Origin: Halostreptopolyspora alba
GTDB taxonomy: Bacteria > Actinomycetota > Actinomycetes > Streptosporangiales > Streptosporangiaceae
DNA: 64,000 nt
Assembly (NCBI GenBank): GCA_003725585.1
Contig: RJMB01000002.1
Location: 186,001-250,000, forward strand
Direction: 5' to 3'
The translations under genes and the position numbers were made by a program. The notes beneath the pieces were generated by a model that was not told the origin of the DNA, did not search any database, and saw nothing but the letters and a program-made list of their open reading frames with translations. Shown here in pieces: positions 16,842-25,832 of the stretch (position 1 is its first letter; every line of letters starts with the position of its first letter).

Positions 16842-17939
16842 TCAGCGGCCCAGAACCCGCCGCAGCGCGGTGAGGACCAGCTCGGCGCGGTCGAGCCGGG
16901 CGTTGTGACCCATCAGACCGATCCGCCAGACCGAGTTGGCGTAGTCGCCCGCGCCGGCCCCGATCTCGATGCCGTAGTCGGTGAGGAGCTGCTCGCGCAC
17001 CTTCGCGGAGTCAACTCCCTCGGGCACGCGCACCGACGTCAGCTGCGGGAGCCGGTGGCCCTCGGCGGCGAACAGCTCCAGGCCCATCTCCCGCAGCCCG
17101 TCCTGCAGCCGCCGCCCGGCCGCCTCGTGCCGCTCCGTGACGGAACCCAGCCCCTCCTCGTGGATCCGGGCCAGCCCCGCCTCAAGCGAGGCGATCATCG
17201 CCACCGGCGCCGTGTGGTGGTAGGCGCGCCCGCCGGGCCCACCCCGCACGTAGCCACCCAGCAGTCCCAGGTCGAGGTACCACACCGGCGGGATCTCCAC
17301 GCGGCGCTCCCACGCCCGCTCGGAGAAGGTGAACGGCGCCAACCCCGGAGCGACACCGAGACACTTCTGGGTGCCCGAGTAGGCGATGTCGACGCCCCAC
17401 TCGTCCACCGCGACCTCGATCCCACCGAGCGAGGTCACGCAGTCGGCCAGCAGCAGGGCTTCGGGGTGGCGCCGCCGCAACGCGGCGCCCAACCCGGCGA
17501 TGTCGCTGCGCACGCCGGTGGACGTCTCGGCGTGCACGGCCGCGACGAGGGCCGGCGAGGGGTGGGCCGTCACGACACGCTCGACGTCGACGGGCTCGCC
17601 CCAGGTGTGGTCCACCCGCACGACCTCGGCGCCGTACCGCCCAGCCACCTCGCACATGCGCACCCCGAACAGGCCGTTGACGGCGACCACGACGACGTCT
17701 CCGGGCCGGACGGTGTTGGCGAAGGCCGCTTCCATACCGATCGATCCGGTCCCCGACAGGGGAAGCGTCACGGGGTTGTCGGTGCCCCACGTGGCACGCA
17801 GCCGTTCACAGGTGCGTTCCAGGACGGCGATGAACTCGGGGTCGAGATGGCCGAGCAGCGGCGCCGCCAATCCCGCCGTGGCCTCGGGATACGGGTTGCT
17901 CGGTCCAGGTCCTAAGAGTGTGCGCTCGGTCAATGCCAT
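16842..17939 (-). CDS. Class V aminotransferase (serine/alanine-glyoxylate type)
   Basis: 365 residues with the PLP lysine Lys192 in IAYSGTQKCLGVAPG. Preceding landmarks are LLGPGPSNPYPEA at the start, LSGTGSIGMEAA (cofactor phosphate) and LLLADCVTSLGG with the Asp that pairs with the PLP pyridine nitrogen. This is the alanine-glyoxylate/serine-pyruvate aminotransferase branch. The start at 17939 is chosen because homology begins at MALTERTLLGPGPSNP; an upstream in-frame ATG at 18041 would add 34 residues unlike the family. It probably transaminates glyoxylate with alanine or serine. There is no operon partner. Confidence 0.87.
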   Translation of the reverse strand: MALTERTLLGPGPSNPYPEATAGLAAPLLGHLDPEFIAVLERTCERLRATWGTDNPVTLPLSGTGSIGMEAAFANTVRPGDVVVVAVNGLFGVRMCEVAGRYGAEVVRVDHTWGEPVDVERVVTAHPSPALVAAVHAETSTGVRSDIAGLGAALRRRHPEALLLADCVTSLGGIEVAVDEWGVDIAYSGTQKCLGVAPGLAPFTFSERAWERRVEIPPVWYLDLGLLGGYVRGGPGGRAYHHTAPVAMIASLEAGLARIHEEGLGSVTERHEAAGRRLQDGLREMGLELFAAEGHRLPQLTSVRVPEGVDSAKVREQLLTDYGIEIGAGAGDYANSVWRIGLMGHNARLDRAELVLTALRRVLGR

Positions 17940-18120
17940 GGGAGTCACTTTAGGGGCTGGTGAGCGGACGACGGTCACCCGGTCGGCGGCGATCGTGTCC
18001 GCCGGCACCGTGGACGTGGGATCGACCGGGCGCCTCCGCACGTCGGAGGAACGAAGCGCCCCTCACCGAGGCGCCCCGGTTCACCGCGAGGCTGCGGTCG
18101 GCGCGAGACCTTCCCGGGCA

Positions 18121-18425
18121 CTACACCCAGAGACCGATCACGTCGGCCAGGAGATCCACCTGAGCGGGATCGGGACTGTTGCCCGTGAAGATCAGCTCGT
18201 CGCGACCGATTCGGTCGAAATCGGCGACAGCGGCCGTGATCCGCTCCGGCGATGTGCGCGCGATGGAGACGCCGTACCGCTGGTGGCGCCAGCTGCGGCG
18301 GCCAGGAGGACCAGACGAGCCCCAATCCGTTGGGGTCGCTGAGCTTGACCAACGCCGCGGTCAGGCGTCTTCTACCGATGCAGCACCACGGGCACAGCAC
18401 ATCGGCGTGGTCTCCACCTTCAGGG
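18121..18425 (-). pseudogene. Decayed remnants of a FrnE/DsbA-type gene and an LLM oxidoreductase
   Basis: Two unrelated fragments are joined on the - strand. Bases about 18425-18290 read DVLCPWCCIGRRRLTAAL, the CxxC N-terminus of a FrnE-like DsbA oxidoreductase, without a proper start. From about 18290 a different frame continues with WRHQRYGVSIARTSPERI and GRDELIFTGNSPDPAQVDLL to a TAG at 18121-18123, which is the C-terminus of an F420/flavin luciferase-like monooxygenase. Neither has its other end. The remaining part of 17940-18532 has no coherent coding. This looks like a deletion scar that fused two gene ruins. Confidence 0.65.
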
Positions 18426-18532
18426 CGTCCTTGCGAGGATCGGTGGCTCTGGGAAGACGGGGTCCGTGCCACCCGCGCCGCCCTCTTATCGGGGGACAGC
18501 CACGGAAGACGGTCACGGAGCGGGGTTCGCGA

Positions 18533-18895
18533 TCAGGGGCCGAGACGCTGCGGGCCGGGGCCGACCTCGCCGACCACGGTGTAGGTGGGAACTCCGCTCA
18601 TGCGCGCCTCGGCCCTACCGGACAGACCCTCCAGGGCCGTACGGATGGCCTCCATCCGGGCTTCGCCGTCCGAGGTCTCCACGAAGTTGCGGTAGTCCGC
18701 CTCGCTGGCCCAGTGGACGATGGTGTACACGCGGGTACCGTCGGTGCTCGCGTGGAAGCGGGCCGAGAGGTATCCGGGATAGAAACGCACCCACCGCTCC
18801 TGGATCTCCGTGAAAGCCGCCACGAGCTCTCGCTGGGTGTCGAAACCGTCGACGGTGTAGTCGATGATCGAGTAGAAACCGGAATCCGTGCTCAC
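18533..18895 (-). CDS. Antibiotic biosynthesis monooxygenase (ABM) domain protein
   Basis: About 120 residues with the dimeric alpha-beta barrel pattern of ABM proteins: FYSIIDYTVDGFDTQREL near the start, a WVRFYPGYLSARFHAS strand-helix, and IVHWASEADYRNFV. The GTG at 18895 is chosen because GAGGAGCGC precedes it; an upstream ATG at 18952 lacks one. Family members are cofactor-free monooxygenases acting on aromatic polyketides, or stress-related proteins; substrate unknown. It sits next to the decayed FrnE/LLM scar and upstream of, but opposite to, aminopeptidase P. Confidence 0.8.
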   Translation of the reverse strand: MSTDSGFYSIIDYTVDGFDTQRELVAAFTEIQERWVRFYPGYLSARFHASTDGTRVYTIVHWASEADYRNFVETSDGEARMEAIRTALEGLSGRAEARMSGVPTYTVVGEVGPGPQRLGP

Positions 18896-19165
18896 GTACG
18901 CGCTCCTCGGAAGTCGGCCGGCAGATGCTGGTAACTCACCCTGCAACCTCAACTGCGATTGAGGTCAAGATCCGCGGGCGGGCACGCGCGTCGTCGACGT
19001 TCACGGCACTCGCGGTCCCGGAGGGGAGCCCTGGGCGTGGCACGGCCCGGCCCGCTGACACCTCCGTTGACGACAGCGCTACAGGCGGGCGGCGCACCCT
19101 CGTACGATGGGGATCACAGCCGTAGCGCGCGGCCGCAACAGCCGCACTCGACGAGGAGGGCCACC

Positions 19166-20680
19166 GTGACCGAGCACCAGCGTCCGCACGCCCAGCGGCA
19201 GCACGACGGTGCCGGCACCGAGGCACCGGTGTCGTCCACCCCGCGCAAGAACGGCCCGTACAAGGGTGTGTCCGAGGAGCTGGCGGCGTGGATGCGCACC
19301 GGCTGGGCCGACACCGAGCGCCGCGACCTGCGCCCTCTGGAACAGGCGCCCTACACCGCCAAGCGCCGCGCCGCGCTCAGCGCGCGCTTTCCCGGGGAGC
19401 GGTTGGTGATTCCCGCGGGCCAGCTCAAGACCCGCTCCAACGACACCGAGTACCCCTTCCGGCCCTCCAGCGACTACGTGTATCTCACCGGCGACCAGTC
19501 CGACGGCGGGTGCCTGGTACTGGAACCCACCGGCGACGGCGACCACGAGGCCACCGCCTACCTGCTGCCCCGGTCCAACCGGGAGAACGGCGAGTTCTGG
19601 CTCGACGGCCAGGGGGAGCTGTGGACCGGGCGCCGCAACAGCCTCGCCGAGTCGGGCCAGCTCCTCGGGCTGGCCACCCACGACGTCCGGGAGCTGGCCA
19701 CGGTGCTGCGCGCGGCACCCTCGGCTCCCACCCGGATCCTGCGGGGGCACGACCACGCGCTGGAGCGGGTGCTGCGTGAGCTGCGCGACGACGAGGCGGC
19801 CGAGCAGGAGGCGGCCGAACGCGACTCCGAGCTCGCCACCCACCTGGCCGATGTCCGCCTGGTCAAGGACGAGTGGGAGATCGGCCAGCTCCAGCGCGCC
19901 GTTGACTCCACCGTGCGCGGGTTCGCCGACGTCGTGGCCGCGCTACCGCGGGCGCGGGCCACCTCCGAACGCTACATCGAGGGCACGTTCTTCCTGCGTG
20001 CCCGGGTCGAGGGCAACGATGTCGGCTACGGCACCATCGCGGCCGCGGGTCCCAACTCCACCACCCTGCACTGGCAGCGCAACGACGGCCCGGTGCGCGA
20101 CGGCGAGATGGTGTTGCTCGACGCCGGGGTGGAAACCACCACGCTCTACACCGCCGACGTCACCCGCACCCTTCCGGTCTCGGGCACCTTCAGCGAGACG
20201 CAGCGCCGGGTCTACGAGCTGGTCCTCGCCGCCCAGGAGGCGGGCATCGCCGAGGTCGCCCCGGGCAAACCGTTCGTGGCCTACCACGAGGCGGCCCAGC
20301 GCGTCCTGGCCGAGGGGCTGGTCGAATGGGGCCTGCTGGAGGGCCCCGCAGACCGCGTCGTCGAACTCGGCCTGCAGCGCCGCTACTCGCTGCACGGAAC
20401 GGGGCACATGCTCGGCTTGGACGTGCACGACTGCGCGATCGCGCGCACCGAGTGCTACGTCGACGGCGTCCTGGAACCCGGCATGGTGCTCACCGTCGAG
20501 CCGGGGCTGTACTTCCAGCCCGACGACCTGACCGTGCCCGAGGAGCTGCGCGGGATCGGCGTCCGGATCGAGGACGACGTGGCCGTCACCGACGACGGAA
20601 ACCGGGTACTGTCGGCGGACCTGCCGCGCCGGCCCGAGGACGTCGAGGCGTGGCTCGCCGGCAGCTCCCCGGCGGTGTGA
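19166..20680 (+). CDS. Xaa-Pro aminopeptidase (aminopeptidase P)
   Basis: 504 residues with a creatinase-like N-terminal domain (about 60-220) and an M24 catalytic domain. The five metal ligands are visible: Asp319 (VLLDAGVE), Asp331 (YTADVTRT), His414 (LHGTGHMLGLDVHD), Glu445 (LTVEPGLYF) and Glu469 (GVRIEDDV). It removes the N-terminal residue before proline, using two metal ions, in the cytosol. The GTG start at 19166 is fixed by GAGGAGGG. The first 30 residues are Gln/His/Arg-rich and look disordered. It is monocistronic. Confidence 0.93.
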   Translation: MTEHQRPHAQRQHDGAGTEAPVSSTPRKNGPYKGVSEELAAWMRTGWADTERRDLRPLEQAPYTAKRRAALSARFPGERLVIPAGQLKTRSNDTEYPFRPSSDYVYLTGDQSDGGCLVLEPTGDGDHEATAYLLPRSNRENGEFWLDGQGELWTGRRNSLAESGQLLGLATHDVRELATVLRAAPSAPTRILRGHDHALERVLRELRDDEAAEQEAAERDSELATHLADVRLVKDEWEIGQLQRAVDSTVRGFADVVAALPRARATSERYIEGTFFLRARVEGNDVGYGTIAAAGPNSTTLHWQRNDGPVRDGEMVLLDAGVETTTLYTADVTRTLPVSGTFSETQRRVYELVLAAQEAGIAEVAPGKPFVAYHEAAQRVLAEGLVEWGLLEGPADRVVELGLQRRYSLHGTGHMLGLDVHDCAIARTECYVDGVLEPGMVLTVEPGLYFQPDDLTVPEELRGIGVRIEDDVAVTDDGNRVLSADLPRRPEDVEAWLAGSSPAV

Positions 20681-20702
20681 GAGGCCGGCTCCGGCCCCAC
20701 CG

Positions 20703-21371
20703 TCAGCCCGCTCCGCCGGACTCGTTGTACTTTCCGGCGAGCGGCTGCCCGGACAGCGCGTGGATCGCGGCCATGATCTCGTCGGTGACGATCCGGCGGG
20801 CCCGACCCGTTTTGAGATGGTCATAACCGGTGGAGAAGTCCAGGGGCGCTCCGAAGCGCACCCGGATCGGCCTGATCCGCGGCAGTTTCGCGCCGACCGG
20901 CTGGATCCGCTCGGTACCGGACAGCGCCACCGGCACGACCGGCGCACCCGACATCAGGGCCAGGTAGGCCACCCCCGTCCGGCCGCGGTAGAGCCGACCG
21001 TCACGCGAACGGGTTCCCTCGGGGTAGATCGCGAACGCCTCACCGTCCTTGAGGGAGCGCAGGCCGATGTCGAGGGCCTCGATCGCCTCGCGGCCCGCGC
21101 TGCGCCGCACCGGCACCGCACCGAGGGCGGTGAACGTCGCCCGGGACAGCGCCCCCTTGGGGCCGCGCCCCTCGAAGTACTCGGCTTTGGCCGGAAAGCG
21201 CACCCGACGCGACACGGCGAGCGGGATCACCACGCTGTCACAGAACGACAGGTGGTTGCTGGCCAGGATCACCGGACCACTCGCCGGAACGTGCTCAACC
21301 CCCTCGATGGTGGGCCGGTAGAGCAGCCGCCCCACTGTCGCTCCCACCCGCCGCGTGGTGTCGTAGATCAT
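20703..21371 (-). CDS. 1-acyl-sn-glycerol-3-phosphate acyltransferase (PlsC family)
   Basis: 222 residues with the acyltransferase motifs NHLSFCD (His40-Asp45) and YPEGTRS (116-122), plus the VPVALSGTERI block. It should transfer an acyl group to lysophosphatidic acid at the membrane, or act in a related lipid pathway; actinomycetes carry many paralogues. The ATG at 21371 follows CGGAG, and an upstream in-frame start (21863) would add an unrelated Arg/Pro-rich stretch. It ends 22 bases from the convergent aminopeptidase gene. Confidence 0.9.
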   Translation of the reverse strand: MIYDTTRRVGATVGRLLYRPTIEGVEHVPASGPVILASNHLSFCDSVVIPLAVSRRVRFPAKAEYFEGRGPKGALSRATFTALGAVPVRRSAGREAIEALDIGLRSLKDGEAFAIYPEGTRSRDGRLYRGRTGVAYLALMSGAPVVPVALSGTERIQPVGAKLPRIRPIRVRFGAPLDFSTGYDHLKTGRARRIVTDEIMAAIHALSGQPLAGKYNESGGAG

Positions 21372-21512
21372 CGGACTCCGATCGCCGGTGTCACCTGAGG
21401 ACTCCACCGTAGCGCCACCGTTCGGGGCACGCTTGGCCGGCAGCGCGGCCAGTGGGGGCCACGGCTGCCCTGGGTGCGTGGGACGTTGGAAGCCGTGATG
21501 CAATAGGGGATC

Positions 21513-22283
21513 GTGGACAGCGGAACGACCAGACTCCAGCGGTGGCAGCGCAACACCGAGATACCCATGCTCGGTGTGGCACTGCTGTTCCTCGGCGCCT
21601 ACGCCTGGCCGATCCTCGACCCCGACCTGGCCCCCCACTGGCGCACGCTGTGTATGGCGCTCACCTGGCTCACTTGGGGCGCCTTCGTCGCCGACTACGC
21701 CGTGCGGCTGTTCCTCGCGCGCGACCGGTGGCACTACATTCGCGTCAACGCCGTCGACCTGGTGATCATCCTGCTGCCGGCGCTGCGCCCGCTGCGGTTG
21801 CTCCGGCTGCTCTCCATCGTGACCGTGCTGAACCGCAGGCTGACGGTGTCGATGCGCAAGCATGTCGCGATGTACGCGGTCGTCGCCTCCAGCGTGGTCC
21901 TATTCTGCGCCGCCCTGGCGGTACTGGAGGTCGAGCGCGACGCGCCCGGCGCCACCATCACCACGTTCGAGGAGGCGCTGTGGTGGGCGGCGGTCACGGT
22001 CACCACGGTGGGCTACGGCGACTTCTACCCGGTGACCTCGGTCGGCCGCCTCATCGCCTTCGGGCTGTTCCTCGGCGGGATCACCCTGCTGGGTGTGGTG
22101 ACCGGAACGCTGGCGTCGTGGTTCGTGGAGAGGGTCGACGAGACGAAACAGGCCACCACCGCCACCCGCGCCGAGGTGGAGGCACTGATGGTCGAGGTCC
22201 AACAGCTGCGCAGCGAGCTGTCCGGAACGACGGCCACCGAGAGCGGCAACGTGGCGGCCGGAGTCGACGACAGGCCCGGGTGA
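21513..22283 (+). CDS. Voltage-gated-like potassium channel subunit
   Basis: 256 residues. About six hydrophobic segments precede or flank the pore loop with selectivity filter TTVGYGD (164-170). An S4-like basic stretch, LRPLRLLRLLSIVTVLNRRL (91-110), suggests a voltage-sensor domain. The C-terminus (about 205-240) is a predicted coiled coil (TRAEVEALMVEVQQLRSEL) that may hold the tetramer together. There is no RCK/TrkA domain. The GTG start at 21513 follows AGGGG. It probably conducts K+ across the cytoplasmic membrane. Confidence 0.92.
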   Translation: MDSGTTRLQRWQRNTEIPMLGVALLFLGAYAWPILDPDLAPHWRTLCMALTWLTWGAFVADYAVRLFLARDRWHYIRVNAVDLVIILLPALRPLRLLRLLSIVTVLNRRLTVSMRKHVAMYAVVASSVVLFCAALAVLEVERDAPGATITTFEEALWWAAVTVTTVGYGDFYPVTSVGRLIAFGLFLGGITLLGVVTGTLASWFVERVDETKQATTATRAEVEALMVEVQQLRSELSGTTATESGNVAAGVDDRPG

Positions 22284-22295
22284 GCGCCCGCGTCC

Positions 22296-23225
22296 TCACT
22301 CGGGGCGCCAGCCGGTGTTGGCGCCACAGATCACCAGGCACGGCTCGGTGCCGGGCACCCGCCCGGCCAGCCAGGCGGCGAAGGGCACCGCGGCAGCGGG
22401 CTCGGCGGCCACGCGGAACTCCTCCCACAGCCGGTCGCGCGCCGCGATGATCTCCTCGTCGGAGACCAGGGCCGTGGCCACCGGGTTCGCCTCCAACACC
22501 CCGAAGGGGGCCTCACCCAGCCGGGTGGCGCCCAGCGCGGAGGAGGCCACGGAGTCGACCGGAGTGTCGACCGGTGTGCCGGCGGCGAGCGCGGCGTGCA
22601 GGCTCTGACACCCCTGGGGCTCGACCGCGACCACACGGCGCTCGCCCACGCCGAGGCGCACCCCCGCGACCAGGCCACCGCCGCCCACGGCCACCGCGAC
22701 GGTGTCGCACTCGGGCGCGTCGGAGGCGATCTCGTGGCCGACGGTGCCCTGACCCGCCACCACGAGGGGGTCGTCGTAGGCGTGGAGGTAGCGGATCCCC
22801 TCCTCGGCGGCGCGCTCGTGCGCCGCGGCGGCGGCCACGGCGTAGTGGTCACCGACCCGGACGAGCTCCGCGCCCGAGTCCCGTAGCCGCCGCGCCTTGG
22901 CCTCGGGGACGGTCGTGGGCACGTAGACGATGGCCCGCATCCCCAGCAGCCGCGCCGCGGTGGCCACCCCGAGGCCGTGGTTACCCCCCGAGGCGGTGAT
23001 GACCCGCTCGGCCGGTTCCCCACCCAGCAGCGCGTTCAACGCGCCGCGCAGCTTGAACGCCCCGGTTCGCTGCATGTGCTCCAGCTTCAACGCCAGGGGC
23101 CACCCGTCGACCCGGGCACGCAGGATCGGGGTGCGGCGCGCGTAGGGCGCGATGCGCCGTGCCGCCGCGCGCACGTCGGCGGCCGTGGGGACATGGTGTG
23201 CCGGGAGCGCCGTGTTGGAGGTCAT
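22296..23225 (-). CDS. Threonine/serine dehydratase (PLP fold type II)
   Basis: 309 residues. Schiff-base Lys58 is in GAFKLRGALNAL, the substrate loop is SGGNHGLGVA, and the phosphate-binding loop is VAVGGGGLVAGV. It should deaminate L-threonine or L-serine, or a hydroxy-aspartate, in the cytosol. No C-terminal ACT regulatory domain is present, so it is the catabolic rather than the isoleucine-biosynthetic type. The ATG at 23225 (GAGGG upstream) is preferred over 23252. It is divergent from a LysR gene, with a perfect palindrome between them, so LysR-dependent control is likely. Confidence 0.88.
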   Translation of the reverse strand: MTSNTALPAHHVPTAADVRAAARRIAPYARRTPILRARVDGWPLALKLEHMQRTGAFKLRGALNALLGGEPAERVITASGGNHGLGVATAARLLGMRAIVYVPTTVPEAKARRLRDSGAELVRVGDHYAVAAAAAHERAAEEGIRYLHAYDDPLVVAGQGTVGHEIASDAPECDTVAVAVGGGGLVAGVRLGVGERRVVAVEPQGCQSLHAALAAGTPVDTPVDSVASSALGATRLGEAPFGVLEANPVATALVSDEEIIAARDRLWEEFRVAAEPAAAVPFAAWLAGRVPGTEPCLVICGANTGWRPE

Positions 23226-23264
23226 GCCCTCACTGTGCCGGTCGCGAGCCATAAGTTAAAGTTG

Positions 23265-23281
23265 ATCTTCCTAAGGAAGAT
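23265..23281. promoter_or_regulatory. LysR-type operator
   Basis: ATCTTCCTAAGGAAGAT: perfect 8-base arms around a single central A, flanked by TTAA-rich DNA, between the divergent dehydratase and lysR genes. This is the size and place expected for a LysR recognition site acting on both. Confidence 0.7.
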
Positions 23282-23373
23282 TAAGCGATGCTTACCCAGT
23301 CGCGCGATGCGGTGTCCACCTCACGCGAGGCGGGGACCGGCGTGGCCCCAAGCCGCGCCCGAGGGGGGTCTCG

Positions 23374-24276
23374 GTGCTGGACGCCAACCGGCTGCGGGTG
23401 CTCGTGGAGGTCGCGCACGCCGGGTCGATCGCGGCGGCGGCCGAGCGCATGGCGTTCACCCCGCCCGCGCTGTCGCAGCAGTTGACCAAGCTCGAAAACG
23501 AGCTCGGCTGCGCTCTGGTGGAGCGCGGCCGTACCGGGGTGCGGCTCACCGCGGCCGGGCGGGTACTGCTGGAGCACGGCGAGCGCGTGCTCGGCGAGCT
23601 GCGCGACGCCGAGACCGCCGCTCGGGCGGCGGCGGGGGAGACCCCGCAGCGGCTCTCCGTGGGAGCCTTCGCCAGCGCCGGAAAGGTCCTGGTGCCCCAC
23701 GCGCTCGCGGACTTCGGCCGGGCGCACCCGCACGTGCGGCTGACGCTGTCCGACGTCGAGCCACCGGGCGGGTACGGCCTGGTCACCTCGGGCGATCTGG
23801 ACCTGCTCATCACGCACCGCTACCCGGGAACCTCGCTTCCCCCGGTCAGCGGGCTGCACCGGGAGCGGGTCCTGGTCGACCCGCTGCTGCTCGTGCTGCC
23901 GGAGGGTCACCCGGCGGCCGGCGGCGCCCCGCGACTGGCCGACCTGGCGGGCGAGGAGTGGATCTGCGGGGCGCCCGGGATATCCAACCGGGTGGCGCTG
24001 GAGGGCGCCGCCGAGGCCGAGGGGGTGCGGCTCACGGTGGCCTACGAGACCCGTGACTACGAGGTCACGCTGGCCCTGATCCAGGTGGGGGTGGGGATCG
24101 GGCTGGTCCCCCGCACGATCCTGCGTGCCGCGCCGACGACCGGTTGGGTGGCCGTCCCCCTGGCCGGGGTGGAGACGGCACGGGAGGTGTACGTGGTGCA
24201 CCGGAGCCGGCCACGTAGCCCGGTGCCGGCCATGGTGGAGATGCTGCGCCAGTCGGCCCGGCGGGCGCTGGGGTAG
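23374..24276 (+). CDS. LysR family transcriptional regulator
   Basis: 300 residues. The N-terminal winged helix (RLRVLVEVAHAGSIAAAAERMAFTPPALSQQLTKLE, about 6-41) is classical LysR, followed by the two-lobed effector domain (about 92-295). The GTG at 23374 follows GAGGGGGG. It is expected to bind the palindrome at 23265-23281 and activate the divergent threonine dehydratase gene, with threonine or a related amino acid as a likely effector. The effector is inferred from context only. Confidence 0.92.
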   Translation: MLDANRLRVLVEVAHAGSIAAAAERMAFTPPALSQQLTKLENELGCALVERGRTGVRLTAAGRVLLEHGERVLGELRDAETAARAAAGETPQRLSVGAFASAGKVLVPHALADFGRAHPHVRLTLSDVEPPGGYGLVTSGDLDLLITHRYPGTSLPPVSGLHRERVLVDPLLLVLPEGHPAAGGAPRLADLAGEEWICGAPGISNRVALEGAAEAEGVRLTVAYETRDYEVTLALIQVGVGIGLVPRTILRAAPTTGWVAVPLAGVETAREVYVVHRSRPRSPVPAMVEMLRQSARRALG

Positions 24277-24348
24277 GGGCGGCCTGTCGCCGCGCCGTTG
24301 CCCGCCCACGATGGTCGGTATGTCTGGATTTACGGGCAGTCTCGGCAA

Positions 24349-24404
24349 TGATCGTGCTGGTTTGCCTCCTCGTAGCGCTGAAAGCAGGCAAAACAGCACG
24401 ATCA
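24349..24404. terminator. Long imperfect hairpin between convergent genes
   Basis: Arms of 19 bases (24349-24367 and 24386-24404) pair at 18 of 19 positions around an 18-base loop. It lies about 70 bases after lysR and 57 bases from the end of the convergent 24461 gene. It is less GC-rich than the other terminators here and long for a terminator, so a small mobile-element remnant is an alternative. Confidence 0.6.
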
Positions 24405-24460
24405 ACGCGTACACGGCGTCTACAGCGCGAAATATCCGAGAAGCCGCAGCGGGGAATGGG

Positions 24461-24760
24461 CTATTCGGAGGTTCCCGGGATTGGTGCGTCGTCCTCGTCG
24501 GGGGTGGCGGAGGCGAGGACGCGGGCCAGCAGACGAACGGTGTCGGCGCGAACGGTGCGCGCGTGGTCGAACCGGGGGCGGGCGGTGTAGGGGGCTTTGG
24601 CGCACATCGGCTCGTAGCCGATCCGCCACCAGTCGCCGAACTCCTCGTGCAGTGGGCGCAGCTCCTCCGGCAACTCCGGATCGGGCCGGTAGGCGGGCGG
24701 GGCTCCCCCCGAGGCGCTCTCGACTGCCGGGGCGGCGGAGAAAACGGTAGGCTCGGACAT
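24461..24760 (-). CDS. Small hypothetical protein
   Basis: 99 residues, not recognised. It is acidic and Pro/Ala-rich at both ends, with a conserved-looking centre of ELRPLHEEFGDWWRIGYEPMCAKAPYTARPRFDHARTV containing a Trp pair and one Cys. No membrane segment or signal is present. The ATG at 24760 is chosen over a GTG at 24778 on position relative to GAGGAAG. It is divergent from the XRE/DUF397 pair across about 250 bases of AT-richer DNA. XRE/DUF397 loci often carry such a small flanking gene, so a joint role is possible but unproven. Confidence 0.6.
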   Translation of the reverse strand: MSEPTVFSAAPAVESASGGAPPAYRPDPELPEELRPLHEEFGDWWRIGYEPMCAKAPYTARPRFDHARTVRADTVRLLARVLASATPDEDDAPIPGTSE

Positions 24761-25001
24761 CGTCACCAGCTTCCTCACGTGCGTTGGTGGCCACGGCCCG
24801 GGACAGTCACCACTGTCGCCGGGCTCTCTGTTTGTTCCGGGTTGGCGCGTTCGTGTGCTGCGATCGACCAGATGGGAACGTTGCCCCCCGATCCAGACCG
24901 CATATGTCTATGGTCTAACGCAGATTAAGCACATGCCACAGGCAGCACATATATGAATATCGGAAGTATGAGACGTGTTTATTTGTAGTATTCCTGTGCT
25001 G

Positions 25002-25007
25002 TACTCT
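25002..25007 (+). promoter_or_regulatory. Probable -10 box of leaderless XRE gene
   Basis: TACTCT followed 6 bases later by the ATG at 25014, with no Shine-Dalgarno, so transcription should begin at the start codon. The upstream -35 is not convincing. The region 24890-25000 is unusually AT-rich for this genome. Confidence 0.45.
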
Positions 25008-25013
25008 GCTGCC

Positions 25014-25832
25014 ATGGTGCTGAACGATGGGGAGCGTCGGCGACGCGTGGGGCGCGAGATCCGGCGACGACGGGAACGAGCAGGGCTTACACAAGCCCAG
25101 TTGGCCAGGATTCTGGCGCGAGCGCAGACCACCGTGAGTGCTTACGAGAAAGGGACACGGCTGCCAAATGTGGACGATTTGAGTTCCCTAGATCAGGCGC
25201 TTAGCACAGGTGGAGCACTCGCCGACCTGTGGCAGAGTCTTAGCAAGGATGGCGGCGACTACGCGAGTTGGTTTCGTGACTTGGTCAGCGTGGAAGCGGA
25301 CGCTTCCGAGGTCAGGGAGTACCAGCCACTCGCGATTCCGGGGCTCCTGCAAACCCCCGGATATGCTCGTGCGCAAATTCGCACAGGTCGGCCTGGTGAG
25401 ACCCCAGCCGAGATCGAAGAAGGGGTGCGGGGACGTGAGCAACGTCAGAAGATCCTTCGGGCTGAGCGAGGACCCGTTGTATCGATGATTGTGGAGGAAC
25501 ACGTCCTGCGTCGCCCGATTGGGGGAAGTGAGACACTCAAAGCGCAGCTCGACCACCTGCTTGAGGCTGCTGAGCTACCGCGTCTCACGCTCCAAGCGGT
25601 TCCCATGAACTCCGAGCAGCACTACGGGATGGATGGTGCGTTCATCTTGTTCAAGGTGCCGGGTCGAGGACAGATTGCCTACCGGGAGACACGATTGGAC
25701 GCCTCGCCCAGGGAGGACCTGGAGGCAGTAGAGGAGTACATGAGTGTCTTCGGCTCCCTCAGTGCCTATGCGTTGACGCCCTCACACACGCGTCAGCTCA
25801 TCGAGAGAATCAGGAGAGACGTCGATGATTGA
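25014..25832 (+). CDS. XRE family regulator with DUF5753 domain
   Basis: 272 residues: an N-terminal helix-turn-helix (REIRRRRERAGLTQAQLARILARAQTTVSAYEKG, about 16-50), then a DUF5753-type domain containing EYQPLAIPGLLQTPGYARA and PRLTLQAVP. This is the common actinomycete regulator paired with DUF397 proteins (as BldB/WhiJ-like and Scr1-like systems). The last bases overlap the ATG of the DUF397 gene. Codons are visibly less GC-biased than in neighbouring genes, which suggests acquisition by transfer. Such pairs have been proposed to act as antitoxin/toxin-like or developmental switches. Confidence 0.92.
   Translation: MVLNDGERRRRVGREIRRRRERAGLTQAQLARILARAQTTVSAYEKGTRLPNVDDLSSLDQALSTGGALADLWQSLSKDGGDYASWFRDLVSVEADASEVREYQPLAIPGLLQTPGYARAQIRTGRPGETPAEIEEGVRGREQRQKILRAERGPVVSMIVEEHVLRRPIGGSETLKAQLDHLLEAAELPRLTLQAVPMNSEQHYGMDGAFILFKVPGRGQIAYRETRLDASPREDLEAVEEYMSVFGSLSAYALTPSHTRQLIERIRRDVDD

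Noticed and set aside
22574-22999. Large Arg-rich frames opposite the threonine dehydratase and other genes.
   Set aside because: These are typical antisense shadows in high-GC DNA; the sense strand has motifs and a start, the antisense has neither.
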